Source of the DNA: Cladocopium goreaui
Lineage: Eukaryota; Sar; Dinophyceae; Suessiales; Symbiodiniaceae
Direction: 5' to 3'
Assembly (NCBI GenBank): GCA_947184155.2
Contig: CAMXCT020006754.1
Location: 62,001-126,000 of the forward strand
Length of the DNA: 64,000 nucleotides
In this document: in pieces, positions 28,449 through 41,964 of the stretch
How positions within the stretch are numbered: position 1 is the first letter of the stretch
Layout: each line of letters begins with the position of its first letter
Notes under the pieces: model-generated
Databases searched by the model: none
The model's input: only the letters and a program-made list of their open reading frames with translations
What the model was told of the DNA's origin: nothing
Program-made: the position numbers and the translations under genes

Positions 28449-31400
28449 ATATATATATTTGTCTTTTGTCTACAGAGGGGGATGCAAGCGAACCCATCAC
28501 CGCAATTTCACCAACGTGGGTCCGCCTTTGCCGTGCTTCCAGCTGGCACTGTTCCAAGAAGTGCTGAAGTTCACGTAATTGATCAGCTTGTTGAATCTGA
28601 AGCGCCTACAGTACAACCCGACGTGCAGAATTAGAATGATATTTAAACACATCACATATTAATCCACAAATAGAACAATAATAATGATAATATGTAACCA
28701 TAAGCATATCTATATATTTATATAGATATGTATACAAACAATTTTTCTTCATGCAAATTGGGTACGCTAAATGTATATATATATATGTATATATGCACGA
28801 ACATGTAACCAACCCTTTCTAGTTATATGATGTTATATGTATAGGAATAAATACTTGATACCATCGCAACGACCCAACAAACAGCTTGCAGCAAGCTGAA
28901 CCAAGCTGCCTGGGTCTTCTCATCCGACAAGGTCTGCGCTCGTTTCACGAGGCCTCAATGACTGGGCGATTGGGCGATGAAACATGATGCTTTAGATGTT
29001 GCAGTATCAAAACATGGTCATACATTGATACTTATTACTAACATATTGATACCCAATATGTTGAATCACATGTAGTATATATATATATATATCAACTGGT
29101 ATACGTAACCTATCCGCAAATAAAACAGGTGTGGAACATCAAGGTTACATCTGATACTATTTGTGCATTTGATACTTGTGATTTGTGCTTATTAGTTCAA
29201 CACAACATCTCTACCACAAAACACACACACATGTATATATATATATATAGGATATGATGATGTAGTTGTGTCATGATTCCATGGAATATTGAGTGATTCA
29301 ACGATATCTTCATATACAGTAGAATATGTTATGTGGATCAATGTGGATATTCCGTCTGATCTTCCACCGATCATTGTGGATATTCCGTTAAAAATGTATG
29401 GGAACAAATATGTAACACGCATAGATGTGATACATAAATATATACATATATTATATTGTACGTACAAAAATGTATCGTCATCAGTTATGTACAAATGAAC
29501 TAATTCTTGTTTCGCCGCGTGGCGCTCTGACTGGATCTGCAACTTGCTGGTGAACCTTTGGCATTCCGCGATGCGTGTCGCAGCCCGCACCTGGCGCCGA
29601 CGGGGAGTGGCATGGAGTGGCGGATCGTCACCTTCCGGTGCCTCCAATGTCTGGAAAGCCATAGAACCCGCGATAACCCGCGGTGATAATATGCCATGTC
29701 ATCACTGTCATCATTAAAAAACATCTATAAAGTAATTATAAATCATCTAAATCCATATCAATTCAAAAGACTAACCTAGGTATAGACAAAATTAGCCAAC
29801 CACCTGGGACACCACTTTACATACTTTATCATACTTTTACATTGTTCTTTTGGAACAAACAAAGCGGCCGGTTTAAAAGAGATAATAATAAGGATGATCA
29901 TTTGTTGTCGTTTACCTCCTGGTCGTTCATGTTGAATGTGAGTGGCCCGTATACCAAGCAGCAAAGCAGCAAGTGGGAAAAGGACGTCTACGGCTAAAGT
30001 TCAGGAGGTGAAGCCTTGCATATTCGGGTGTTTAATCGTATTTATCTGGTGGGTGCCTTCGGTGCTTGGGGTATATTCACAAATAGAGCGATTAGATTAG
30101 ATTGGGATTAGATTGGGATTAGATTAGAATTAGGTTGAGTAATGTAAAATGAGATTATAGACTACATTTGATTGAGATGAAATAAAATGCTATTATTAGC
30201 TAAGATTACATTAGATTATATAATATTATAAAAAATAGATTGAAACTATATAAATAGACTTATATTAGCTAAGACAATATTCGACATGACCAAACTGATA
30301 TTAAATATATAAAGATAATCTAATGCTAGAATCATCAAATTACAGTAGATCTAGATTATAATCTTCACATATCTTCACAATATCATGGTTGACCTCAATT
30401 CTAACTAGGACCAAGGCCGCTGCGACAGCACCCAGCACCTCCAGCTCTGACATTTGCTCTTGGACCCTCCGCACTTCTCGATCGGCATCCGACTGCAGCA
30501 GCTGCATCAAAGCTTCCATTTCGAAAATCTGCACCTGAACCGACGGAAGGCGCTGTCATGAGCGCACATGATTGAAAAATAGACGTGTGCCGATAAACTT
30601 ATGAAAAATAGACATGTGCCTCTACTTACTAGGCTAATGCCTTGCGAACAAAATGACGATGATGAAACATCCAGGAGCATTTCTTGTGAACGTGAACCAA
30701 TGTTTTCCATCAGCACGGCAAGGCCAATAAGCTAGGGAAAAAATATGAAATTACTTTACTTCGTGTGATCCCCACCATGACATTTATACATTTTCTTACT
30801 GGCAAATCTTCTGGCATTCTATCTGACATATCTTCTGACATTCTATTTGGCATTCTATCTGGCATATCTTCTCTTCTGGCATATCTTCTGGCATATCTTC
30901 TGGCATATCTGGCAAATCTTCTGGCATTCTATCTGGCATATCTTCTGGCATTCTATCTGACATATCTTCTGGCATTCAATCTGGCATTCTATCTGGCATA
31001 TCTTCTGGCATATCTCCTGACATATCTTCTGGCATTCTATCTGACATATCTTCTGGAATATATTCTGACATATCTTCTGGCATATCTTCTGGCATATCTT
31101 CTGGCATATCTTCTGGCATATCTATCTGGCATATCTTCTGGCATATTTTCTGGCATTCTATCTGCCAAATCTTCTGGCATTCTATCTGGCATTCTATCTG
31201 GCATATCTTCTGGCATATATTCTGACATATCTTCTGGCATTCTATCTGGCATTCTATCTGGCATATGTTCTGGCATATATTCTGACATATCTCTGGCATT
31301 CTATCTGGCAAATCTTCTGGCATTCTATCTGGCATATCTTCTGGCATTCTATCTGACATATCTTCTGGCATTCTATCTGGCATATCTTCTGACATTCTTT

Positions 31401-34400
31401 CTAACTTCCTTCTGCACATTCTTTGTCCCATATCTTCCTACATGAGGTCCGGCAGGGAACACTTGGCGTGGATACTCGCGGTTGAGGTCCGGCAGGGAAC
31501 ACTGGGCGTGCATGGTCGTGGTTGAGGTCCGGCAGGGAACACTGGGCGTGGATGGTCGTGGTTGAGGTCCGACAGGGAACACTGGGCGGAGATGGTCGTG
31601 GTTGAGGTCCGGCAGAGAACACTATGGATCGCGGGTCGCAGTTGAGCAAGGACGACGAGGACGACAAGGACGACAAGGATGACAAGGAGGACGAGGAGGA
31701 GGAGGAGAGGAGGAGGAGGAGCAGGAGGAGGAGCAGGAGGAGGAGGCAACTGACATAAAATCTAACAACCCTCACCTGGCAGGTGGGGAAAAACATGATG
31801 ATTCCAAGCGCTTGATGCAACCAACAGAAGGAGTCATAGTCAATTTTTGGCGAAGCTGAACACCTGAACAGTCAAATTTGGCTATAGGTTTCCAGTTTTC
31901 AATGAAGGGACAGCTTAGTGTGAAGTAGGGAATTGAAGTGGTCCTTCACTTCATTATGAAGTCGTCCCAATTTGCCAAGGAATTGCCTCGCGGGCAAACC
32001 ACTTCATTTTTACGAGGCGACGCTGCAACTGTCAAGACTGTCAACCAAATCTGAAACTGTTGTCAAGGGTTTTGCTTCACAGATTGAAGCCAACAACTGT
32101 CCATCAGGCAAGACCACTTGAATACTTTGGGGGTCAGCATTCAACTTCTGGGCAACACGCTTGTGAGTATCTGAGGCCAGGTCAAAAACGCCTGCCTCTA
32201 GACAAAGCACCTCACGCCCAGCCAAACTCGAGCATGTCAGCATACACACACCATATTCACAAACAAAGTTTAATTGCAAAACGCGAACGGGGTCGTTGAC
32301 ACGTGGTCTGTGATCATAACAAATGTAGCCACAGCTAGGGGGAGCAAAACTTAAGAGCTCGCGCCATGATTTCGGAGACGGAATCTTGCATTGTCCGTAA
32401 TCATTGCTTCCGCAAGCCACAGCAGTGCCATCACTTCGTAGCAGCACGGTATGATGGCAGCCTGCAGAAACCTGGGTATATGATAACCCAGCGTTCAAAG
32501 GTGGTATGTTGCATTGTTTAAATATATTGTGACCGCAAGCCACGGCAGTGCCGTCACTTCTGAGAAGCACAGTATGAAACAAGCGTGCAGAAACCTGCGT
32601 ATATACTACGTCTTTCTTCGGAAGTGGAATGGTGCATTCTCCATATCCGTTGGCTCCGCAAGCCACTGCTGCGCCATCACTTCGGAGAAGCACGGTATGA
32701 CTCTCGGCTGCCGAAACCTGGGTGTACGACATGCCAGCATCCAAAGGAGGAATGTTGCATTGTCCGAATGAATTCTTTCCACAAGCCACAACAGTGCCAT
32801 CACTTCGTAGAAGCACTGTATGGTAGAGACCTGCAGACACTTGGGCATAGGATGCACTTCCCTCCAGGGGTGGAATGCTGCATTCACCATCTACATGGTC
32901 TCCTAAAGCAACGGCAGTACCATCACTTCGCAGCAGCACTGTATGCTGGTAGCCTGCAGAAACCTGGGTATATGCCAAGCCGGCTTTCAAAGGTGGAATG
33001 TTGCATTGCCCCCCATCATTGAGTCCGCAAGCCACAGCAATGCCATCACTTCGTAGAAGCACACTATGGCCGCAGCCTGCAGACACCTGGGTGTATGACA
33101 TGCTGGCATCCAGCGGTGGAATGTCGCGTTGTCCACCTGAATTGTCTCCGCAAGACACGGCAGCGCCATCACTTCGCAGAAGCAGTGTATGCCAAAAGCC
33201 TGCGGAAGCCATTGCAAAACGATCAAACACGATTTAGGTCCGAGATTCGTACCTGGTGCCAAATGTTCCTGTACGTCCAATTTGAATTCCCAAGATGTGC
33301 TGGCGTTTGCTTGGAAAGACCTGTAAAATACAAACCGCATGCTAATGAAGCCATTTTTTCTGGACTCCTAATATTTTTTGGATAAACTTGGAGATGGTGT
33401 TTATATATTCATTATTGTGTTTACCACGCTATATGTAGTACCTAGTATGTCCTTCTGATGGTAACCATCAATCATCCAAGAAGCCTTCCGTTTTTTCCCT
33501 TTGTCCATCTCCCTGTGCATGTGTATGTGCATGTACGTATGTAGATGTAGACGGAGGTAGATCTATGTGAATGCATATGCATGTGGATGTATGTGCACAA
33601 ATGTATTTAGATGTATATGCATATATATATATATCATTATATATAAATAAAAAACATGATGAATATATATATATATATATATTTATTCATCATTATATAT
33701 AAATAAAAAACATGATGAATATATATATATATATATAAATGTATATATAAATATATCATGATATTGATATAATGATATATATATAATAATAATATATAAT
33801 TATATATATATCATTATATAAATATCATGATATATATATATATATCATTTTACATATATATATATATCATTGTTTATATATATATATATATATCATTGTA
33901 TATATATATATATATCCGTCGCTGTCAGGTCACTGTGAAAATGTCTAAAGAAATGAACATACTGTGTGGCTTTGGATGAAACCCTGGCAGCCACAAGGAC
34001 ATCGTAGCTTACTTTGGTTGTTTAGATAATGCGAAATCCCCAAATCAGATAGTTTAGAACCTCATGTTCACCATGAACACTGCCACCATTTTCTGCCGAG
34101 GGCCTCCTTTTCCCTGCGTTCTTCTGCAAGCAGTTCTTCAAACCTCTGCCTTTCAGCCTGGGACAGAAGTAGGTTGCAACAGTTGTGACCTCTGAAATCG
34201 AGGTTACGTGGGGGTGCATCCAAGGCATTGTAACGGGTTAATGATCATACGACATAACTCATATATATATATATACATCACGCTAAATATCGGTTGTAAA
34301 CAGTTGCAAAAATCTTATATACTATCTGGGATGTACATCCAAGTAGGAACCTCGACTTTCAATTTGCGCCTTTGATGAGAGAAACCCGCGAAAAACCAAA

Positions 34401-36766
34401 CGTCCAGGAACAAGTAAGCTACTGACATGTGGTGTAGTCCAAAACGCCATGGTCTCCATAAGTTTTGGCAGGTATTTTTCCCAGTGGTGGTTACATTACC
34501 GAAAAACATAGGGACGTCAAGTTCCCTGCAACTCTCTCTCTTCATTCCTATGGCTTAACTATGATGGTTTAGTCAAAATTGAATCCCCGTGTTCATGGTT
34601 CAAACTTTTAAAATGACCCATGGTTTCTTTGGAAAAAAAAACATAACCTCTGGTACTCTAACCTGGCAATCGAAAAATCCCTATACAATCCTATACATGT
34701 TGTTTAGGAAACGAAAATGCCGGGTTTCCCGGGTTTCCACTTCCAGGTGTCATGCCTTCAGTCAATTGGGATCAGCATCCAAGGATTTCCAAGTAGCACG
34801 GAATATCAAAGGTTCCTCGGCAAATTAAACCAATTTTCAAACCCAAACACATGTTATTTTCAGGGGGGATTTCTCTTGTGGGGCAGTTGGGTCAGTTGGG
34901 TCGCTCTTTCATCCATGTCAAAGCATGGGATCATGCCATGCAAGCTTTAAGAATAACCAAACATGGCTGGCTGGACAATCCTTTCTTTATAGGTGATGTT
35001 TCCATTCAAACACCAGTTGGGGAAACATAATCCGCTGAGAAATCACCCATTTAAAATAGTTCGATAAATTTCCCAGCTAGAAACACCCATGTAGAGAGGA
35101 TATTCCAGCCAGCCACGTTTGATTACCAAATGGTAATAAATTATATAACCAATTTTATGGTCCATCAAAGTAGTGGAATATCAGATTTTTTATTTGTATA
35201 TATATATACCCATCATATGCTCATGATATATTCATAATATATCCCCATTTTAGATGGATAAAACATCATTCAACAAGGGAAACTCCAATTCCTCCCACGT
35301 CGTGGCCTCCGCCTTGAGGCGTTGCTTCTCGGCGCGCTGCTCGGCCAACTGGGCCGCCTCCAAAGCTTCGGCTTCCTGCCTAGCTCAAGGTCAAATCATT
35401 GCATCATTTGCATCATGATCATTGTTAATAAAAACGGAACGTGTCTTATAATTAGAATATAAAATTAGCCTTATATAATCGTATAATCAAATAATGTCCT
35501 TTATACATATATATATACATAAATTGGCATTAGACGGCCACTATTAGGGCAATGAAGCCTCAGCAACTACTTGCGGAACCCTCATGAAGGGCGCTTGTTA
35601 GGCAACACAATCCCATGGGGGCGCCTTCTGATTTCCATGGATATGTCCCCATCAAAGGCGCTTGTTCATCTTCATGGCAAATCTGAAATCTCAAGACTGA
35701 CACGTTTTTCTCCACCAGCTATGGCATTTCTTCTCTCTTCCTGCCCCACAACCTACAGTAATCATAAATCTTAAGATGTTTCTGTTTTAACCATAAATCA
35801 ATGTATAATCTAATATTTATATATATAATTTTAAATGTATATTGAAAAATAATGAACAAAAACTAGTATAACATAAACATAAACATATTCTAAAAAAACA
35901 AAGGATATTTATATTTCCATATTAAAAAATGTGCTACCAGTAGTACCGCACAAGGCGGTGGCGGAAGTTTTTGGAGTGGCTGCAATGGTTGCAGCGGCCA
36001 CCTCACCGCAACTGCTGGATGTAGCGTGGTGTAGCGCAGTTGTAGTTGTACTGTAGTGTAATTCGTGTAGTGCAGTTGCAGTTGCAGTTGTAGTTGTGGT
36101 GCGGTGCAATTAGTGTAGTGTAATGTAGTGTAGTGTAGCGTACAGTAGTTGAAGTTGTAGTGTAGCGTAGGGTAAAGTAGTGTAGTTATAGTTGTAGTGT
36201 AGTGTAATGTAATTCGTGTAGTGTAGTGTAGCGTAGTGCAACGTAGTGGCAGTTGCAGTTGCAGTGGCAATTGCAGTTGTAGTTGTAGCGTAATGTAATG
36301 TAATTAGTGTAGTGGTAGTTGCATTTGTAGTTGAAGCGTGCTGCAGTGCAATTGGTGTAGTGTAGTGTAATGTAATGTAGTTGCAATTTGTAGTTGTAGC
36401 TGTGGTGGTGGTGGTGGTGGTAGCAGTAGCAGTAGCAGTAGCAGTAGCAGTAGCAGTAGCTGTAGCAGTAGGAGTAGTAGTAGGATTACAATTAAACCAT
36501 AAATTTACTAACTTCACTTGCAACTTCTCCAACCACGACAAGTGCCGCAACTAAGTTGCAACTTCCGCAACAAAAGGCGAACCACCTAGTAGTAGTAGTA
36601 GTAGCAGTAGTAGTAGTAGTAGCAGTTAGTAGTAGTAGTAGTAGTAGCAAGTACTAGTAGTACTAGTAGTGGTAGTAGTAGTAGTACTACTACTACTATA
36701 GTAGTAGTAGTACTATAGTAGTAGTAGTACTATAGTAGTAGTAGTACTATAGTAGTAGTAGTACTA

Positions 36767-36831
<65 letters not shown>

Positions 36832-36855
36832 ATACTCAAGTAGTAGTAGTAGTAC

Positions 36856-36896
<41 letters not shown>

Positions 36897-39800
36897 CTAA
36901 AGTAGTAGTAGTAGTAGTAGTAGTAGTACTATAGTAGTAGTAGTAGTACTATAGTAGTAGTAGTACTATAGTAGTAGTAGTACTATAGTAGTAGTAGTAC
37001 TATAGTAGTAGTAGTAATAGTAGTAGCAGTAGTAGTAGTAGTAGTAGTACTTGGTGGTTCGGTTCTGCTAATGGAACTTGCATGTAATTTGCAGCTGGGT
37101 TACAAGTTGGGTGTAACAGCCTTGTGAATGTCGCAAGTTTTGCAAGTTCGGGAGCTGAATTTGGATGAGTTATATGACGTGAAGTTGCCAAGTTCTGGGA
37201 AGTTTTTTCAATGATGTTTAAAAATAGTCGAAAAAGAACTTGCAAGTAACTTAGGGAAGTTAACTTTTTCACTATGAAAAAATCAAGCGTTTCAAATGTG
37301 TTTTCTATTCTCTTCTTTACTGGCTTGGCATGGAGAGATGTTATATGTTGTTAGAATGCAAAGTTTTTTTTGGAACTCGCAAAACATTGCGAACCTTGTT
37401 TTTTGTTTCGAAAAGGCTGCGCTCCAATGTGTAAACAAACACACGTGGGCCAATGCAATGTTTAAACATGTCCGAACCTTTGTTATCCGGACCAAACCAT
37501 GGACAAGAAAACCGAGAAAAAGAAGAACAAGAAACAGAAGTGAGATGTTGACTTATCTAAGTTCAAGATAGGTGCTTGATATCCAGCTATAAGATAGGTA
37601 CGCTACGCTTGGTACGCTTGGTGCGCTTGGTACGGTACGCTTGGTGCGCTTGGTACGCTTGGTACGCTTTGGGTAGGTACGCTTGGTACGCTTAGTAAGG
37701 TACGTTTGGTACGCTTACCAACCGTACCGACCGTACCAGTGAACCGTACATAACCGTACCACCGTACCGTACCAGATTAAGGGGGGGGGTCAAGGTGGGG
37801 GCGTTTTGGATGTACCAATACTACTTTAGTATTGGTACATCCAAAACGCCCCCCCCTTGACCCCCCCCTTAATCTGGTACGGTACGGTGGTACGGTTATG
37901 TACGGTTCACTGGTACGGTCGGTACGGTTGGTAAGCGTACCTTACTAAGCGTACCAACCGTACCAACCGTACCGTACCACATGTACCAACCGTACCGTAC
38001 CAAGAAAACCAAACCTACCAGCCGTACGTACCAGACATGTTTGGATCTTACTTAAGGCCTCTACCACCTATCTTGAACCTAGCTAAATGTTGACTTTGAC
38101 TACATGAAACGGTGAAGTCAGTTTTGATGTCGTTGTCGATGCTGGAAAAATGCAGCAATGTTTGCGTGATAGATGTCGACTTAACAAATGTTTCAAGCCA
38201 AGTTCAAATCACAAGCCCAACATTTTCCAATCACAAGTTCAAACATACCTTCAAAAAATGACAAAGCTGTGAATGTAAATCAACCCGTTTCACATGTACC
38301 TGATTATCACAACAAGTCCTCACTAAATGCATCTATAAACGATATTAAAAAAACAAATGTATAAGAATGTATAAGAATGTATAGTTATGTAAAACTAAAA
38401 CGGGGTTCGAGTTATACATGTATAACTCAAACAGAAACGATGTTATACATGTATAACTCAAACAGAAATGAAGTTATACATGTATAACTCAAACAGAAAC
38501 GATGTTATACATGTATAGCTCAAACAGCAAAATGTATAACAATGTAAAAAATGTATAATAATGTATAATTGTGTGTAACATTTTTCACCTTTTATGAATA
38601 TTGTTGTTTCTGTTGATTTTTCGAATCATACTGCACTATGCAGAGTGAAAAGCTTTCCAAATCTGTCAAAAATAAATTTGTTCTTGCATATCTGCTGCAT
38701 CACAAAACTATCATTGCAAAACCACTTCACTTTATGCTTTTTCAAAGTTGAATCTTCAGACTCAAAAATCTTAGATTCGAAGGCGGCTCATTGAGCAGCC
38801 CAGCTAATTGTCAATGGTACCGTGATTATTTAAAGTTCAGTTCGCTGAGGTCTGGTTTCAATGAAAGGTTCAATGATTATTCTCAAGCCCTTGGGATTAG
38901 TTTCAAGGCGGCCCAATGAGCCGCCATTGTCTAGCAAATAGTTTTGATTTGAAGCGGCTCATGGAGCCGCAAAAGCTTGCAGCGTCTCAACAGAAACGAT
39001 TTGGTCGAAATCCCCGAAGGGTGTTTTGATTCTAGAGAAAAGCATCAAAACCAAGCAAATTGATCTCTCTTCACGCCAGCCTTTGTGGTAAAAAATGAAA
39101 TAAGTTTTTTCTTACAGCTTTTCTAGCTTCAACACAACTTAAAGAAGTTATAAGTTCAGTAAGTTAAACTTAAAGAATTTAAGGGCTAATATTAAATTAC
39201 AATTAAACCATACTATAGAGCCGCTTTGGCACTTAGGAACTTAGCTGGCCGTTAGGTGGCACTTAGGAAACTTAGGTTTGATGGTGTTCTAAGTGGGAGC
39301 TAAGTGGCTGCTAAGTGAGCTAAGTGTTTCCTAGGGATTTTTTGCAATGCTTATCATTTTTGAAAACATGGATGTTGACATGGTCTTGGGGTGTTCTCCG
39401 CCCGTCAAATTTGTTTTTTTGGCTGCTTCCTGATGTCGTGGATTAACGTAAAAGCCAAAGACCGTCTTGATCTTGGCGTCGCAAACGCATACGCTCCTCG
39501 TGCATCAAAGTAGAAGCTGCAAGGATTGTCTTTGCGCCAGATAGGCGCTTCCATTTGATAATGATTCTTTGCAAGAAAGGATTGCAATTTTCGCACCGCG
39601 ACGTAGAAGCCATGTGCATTTGACAGACCATGTAAGATTTCTATGCAACACGTAGCTGACATTTGGACGAAGCTACCACGTAGGTATTCGACGCAATAGA
39701 TTTGGATGCCTTTGGCAAAGAAGCTTTCAGGAGATATTCCGAGCTCCATTGCTAGCACCACGTCTTGCGTAGTGAGTTCCGTTTCTGTCATTTGCAGCAG

Positions 39801-41389
39801 CGTGCTCCGGGTGAAGCAATTCAGCCGTGTCAGGCGCCGAGCCACAATGGACTTAAATATACGATGCTTGCGTTCCCCAGCAAAGCAATCAATGTGTCGC
39901 CGCCATCTGTGAATTTGTTCTTGGACATGGAGCGCATAGTGAAACTTGGGTCTTGCCCCCGCTATCGCCCCGTAGGCGATGTCCCATGCACCTTTGATTT
40001 TTTCTCACTTTTTCAAAGAAAACCCGCAGACATCCTTAGGAAGACATGATTCTGCCGGTTGCATATCCCGCAGACATCTCGCAGACATGTCCCATGTGTC
40101 CCAGCAGGATTCTCCCTCTTGGCAGACACCGCAGACACACGGAAACCCACTCGGAAGCACCTTTTCCACGCTCCGCAGACAAGTGCCGCAGACATGTCAG
40201 TTTCTGTCCGCAGACATCCGCAGACATCCGCAGACACGGACAAACAACGAATTTTTTGGGTGAATCCTTATGGTGATGTTTCTGCCTCCACCTTTGCAGC
40301 CCGTAGGCTGCGTCGAGCTTGCCGTAGAAGCCATGCACAGCGTCGACACCAGAGAAATTCCCTAATGCGATTTTCTCGCCTAGAGACTAGAGAGGTGCCA
40401 TGCCAAGATCGCCAGCCATTTGCCAGCAAGATGCAAGTCGTCAGACAGGTACATCTGATTCCAACCCAATTGTTCACGCCAGGCATTCGTCACTTCCTCG
40501 TAGGAAGCCGGAATCAAAGAGAAACCATGTAGTATTGGATGTGGAGGCACATCCCGATGTGTAGCGCCCCACTGCCCGTAGAGCAACAAGGTTCTCAGGC
40601 GTTTCAAGACCTTGCTGTCTGCAGCCCTTCCCTCTGCGCATGCCCAGGCTCCCGTAGAGTCCAAGCAACGAGTCTGATCGATTTCCACAGGCCTCGTTTT
40701 CACAGCAACATTCTCACCGAAGGACTCCGCTTGGAAGTCACCCCAGAAGTCGGGCTGCACCTGTGCCAGCCACGCAGCCGCTTGAGCTGCCGCGAAGCAC
40801 TGCACTTTGTCCAGTGCTTTCTGCACACCCACATGCAGCGCCTGTTTATCCCTGACCTCCTCGTAGGAGGTCAGCGAACGAATTCCTCTTAGGAATTTCT
40901 GCGCAGCTTCCAATTGCTTTTCAACCGACATGCCTGCAGCCAAAATGGCTGCAAAAACCATCGTGATTTCAGAGCTAACCCAAAACCCTTGCACAAACTT
41001 ACATTTCAAAATCCAAGCTAAATGGTCACTAAGTGATCTCTAAGTCATGATCATTTAACTTATAGAACTTATATCTCACCCTAAGTCAATAGTAAGTGCC
41101 ACTTAACCTACCCCACACTAGGAACCACTTAGAGAATTATAACTAACTTGACATGCCACATAGCCACTTATAAGTGAACTTACTTCATGACTTATAAGTC
41201 CCTAAGTCCCAGGCTGGTCCAAAGTAAATTTACTAACTTAACTTGCAACTTCCCCAACAACGGCAAGTGCCGCAACTAAGTTGCAACTTCCGTAACAAAA
41301 GGCGAACCACCTAGTAGTAGTAGTAGTAGTAGTAGTAGCAGCAGCAGCAGCAGTAGTAGTAGTGCTGGTTCTAGTTCTAGTTCTAGTTC

Positions 41390-41429
<40 letters not shown>

Positions 41430-41741
41430 AGTAGTAGTAGCAGTAGTAGTGGTAGTGGTAGTGGTAGTGGTAGTGATAGTGGTAGTGGTAGTGGTAGTGG
41501 TGGTAGTAGTAGTAGTAGTACTTGTTGTTGTTGTTGTAGTAGTCGTAGTAGCAGTAGTTAGAGTAGTAGTAGTAGTAGTAGTGGTGGTAGTAGTAGTAGT
41601 AGTAGCAGTAGCAGTAGTTGTGGTAGTGGTAGTGGTAGTGGTAGTGATAGTGGTAGTGGTAGTGGTAGTGGTAGTGGTAGTGGTAGTAGTAGTAGTAGTA
41701 CTTGTTGTTGTTGTTGTAGTAGTAGTCGTAGTAGCAGTAGT

Positions 41742-41783
<42 letters not shown>

Positions 41784-41895
41784 GAGTAGTAGTAGTAGTA
41801 GTCGTAGTCGTAATCGTAGTCGTAGTCGTAGTCGTATAGTCGTAGTCGTAGTCGTAGTCGTATAGTCGTATAGTCGTAGTCGTAGTCGTAGTCGT

Positions 41896-41927
<32 letters not shown>

Positions 41928-41928
41928 C

Positions 41929-41964
<36 letters not shown>

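Larger units (their letters stand above)
39213..41224 (-). mobile_element. 2.0-kb DNA transposon with imperfect terminal inverted repeats
   Basis: Inserted into the 95-bp module between its ATTACAATTAAACCA and AAATTTACTAAC parts, with a TA direct repeat (39211-39212, 41225-41226). Ends align imperfectly over about 31 bp (CTATAGAGCCGC...ACTTAGG and CTTTGGACCAGC...ACTTAGG). Both subterminal regions are packed with CTAAGTG/CACTTAG words, as in CACTA-like elements, although the ends are not CACTA. It carries two minus-strand reading frames, the second transposase-like, separated by a decayed middle. Confidence 0.65.

Noticed and set aside
30765..31445. 226-codon plus frame and 151-codon minus frame ([12 protein letters not shown])
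   Set aside because: TCTGGCATATCT minisatellite; open on both strands, unit-length periodicity, no flanking coding sequence.
31440..31620. CRISPR-like array of 40-bp repeats
   Set aside because: Units are contiguous with no spacers, and the DNA is eukaryotic.
35890..36550. Thr/Leu-rich minus-strand frames
   Set aside because: TGTAG/TTGCAG repeat artefacts.
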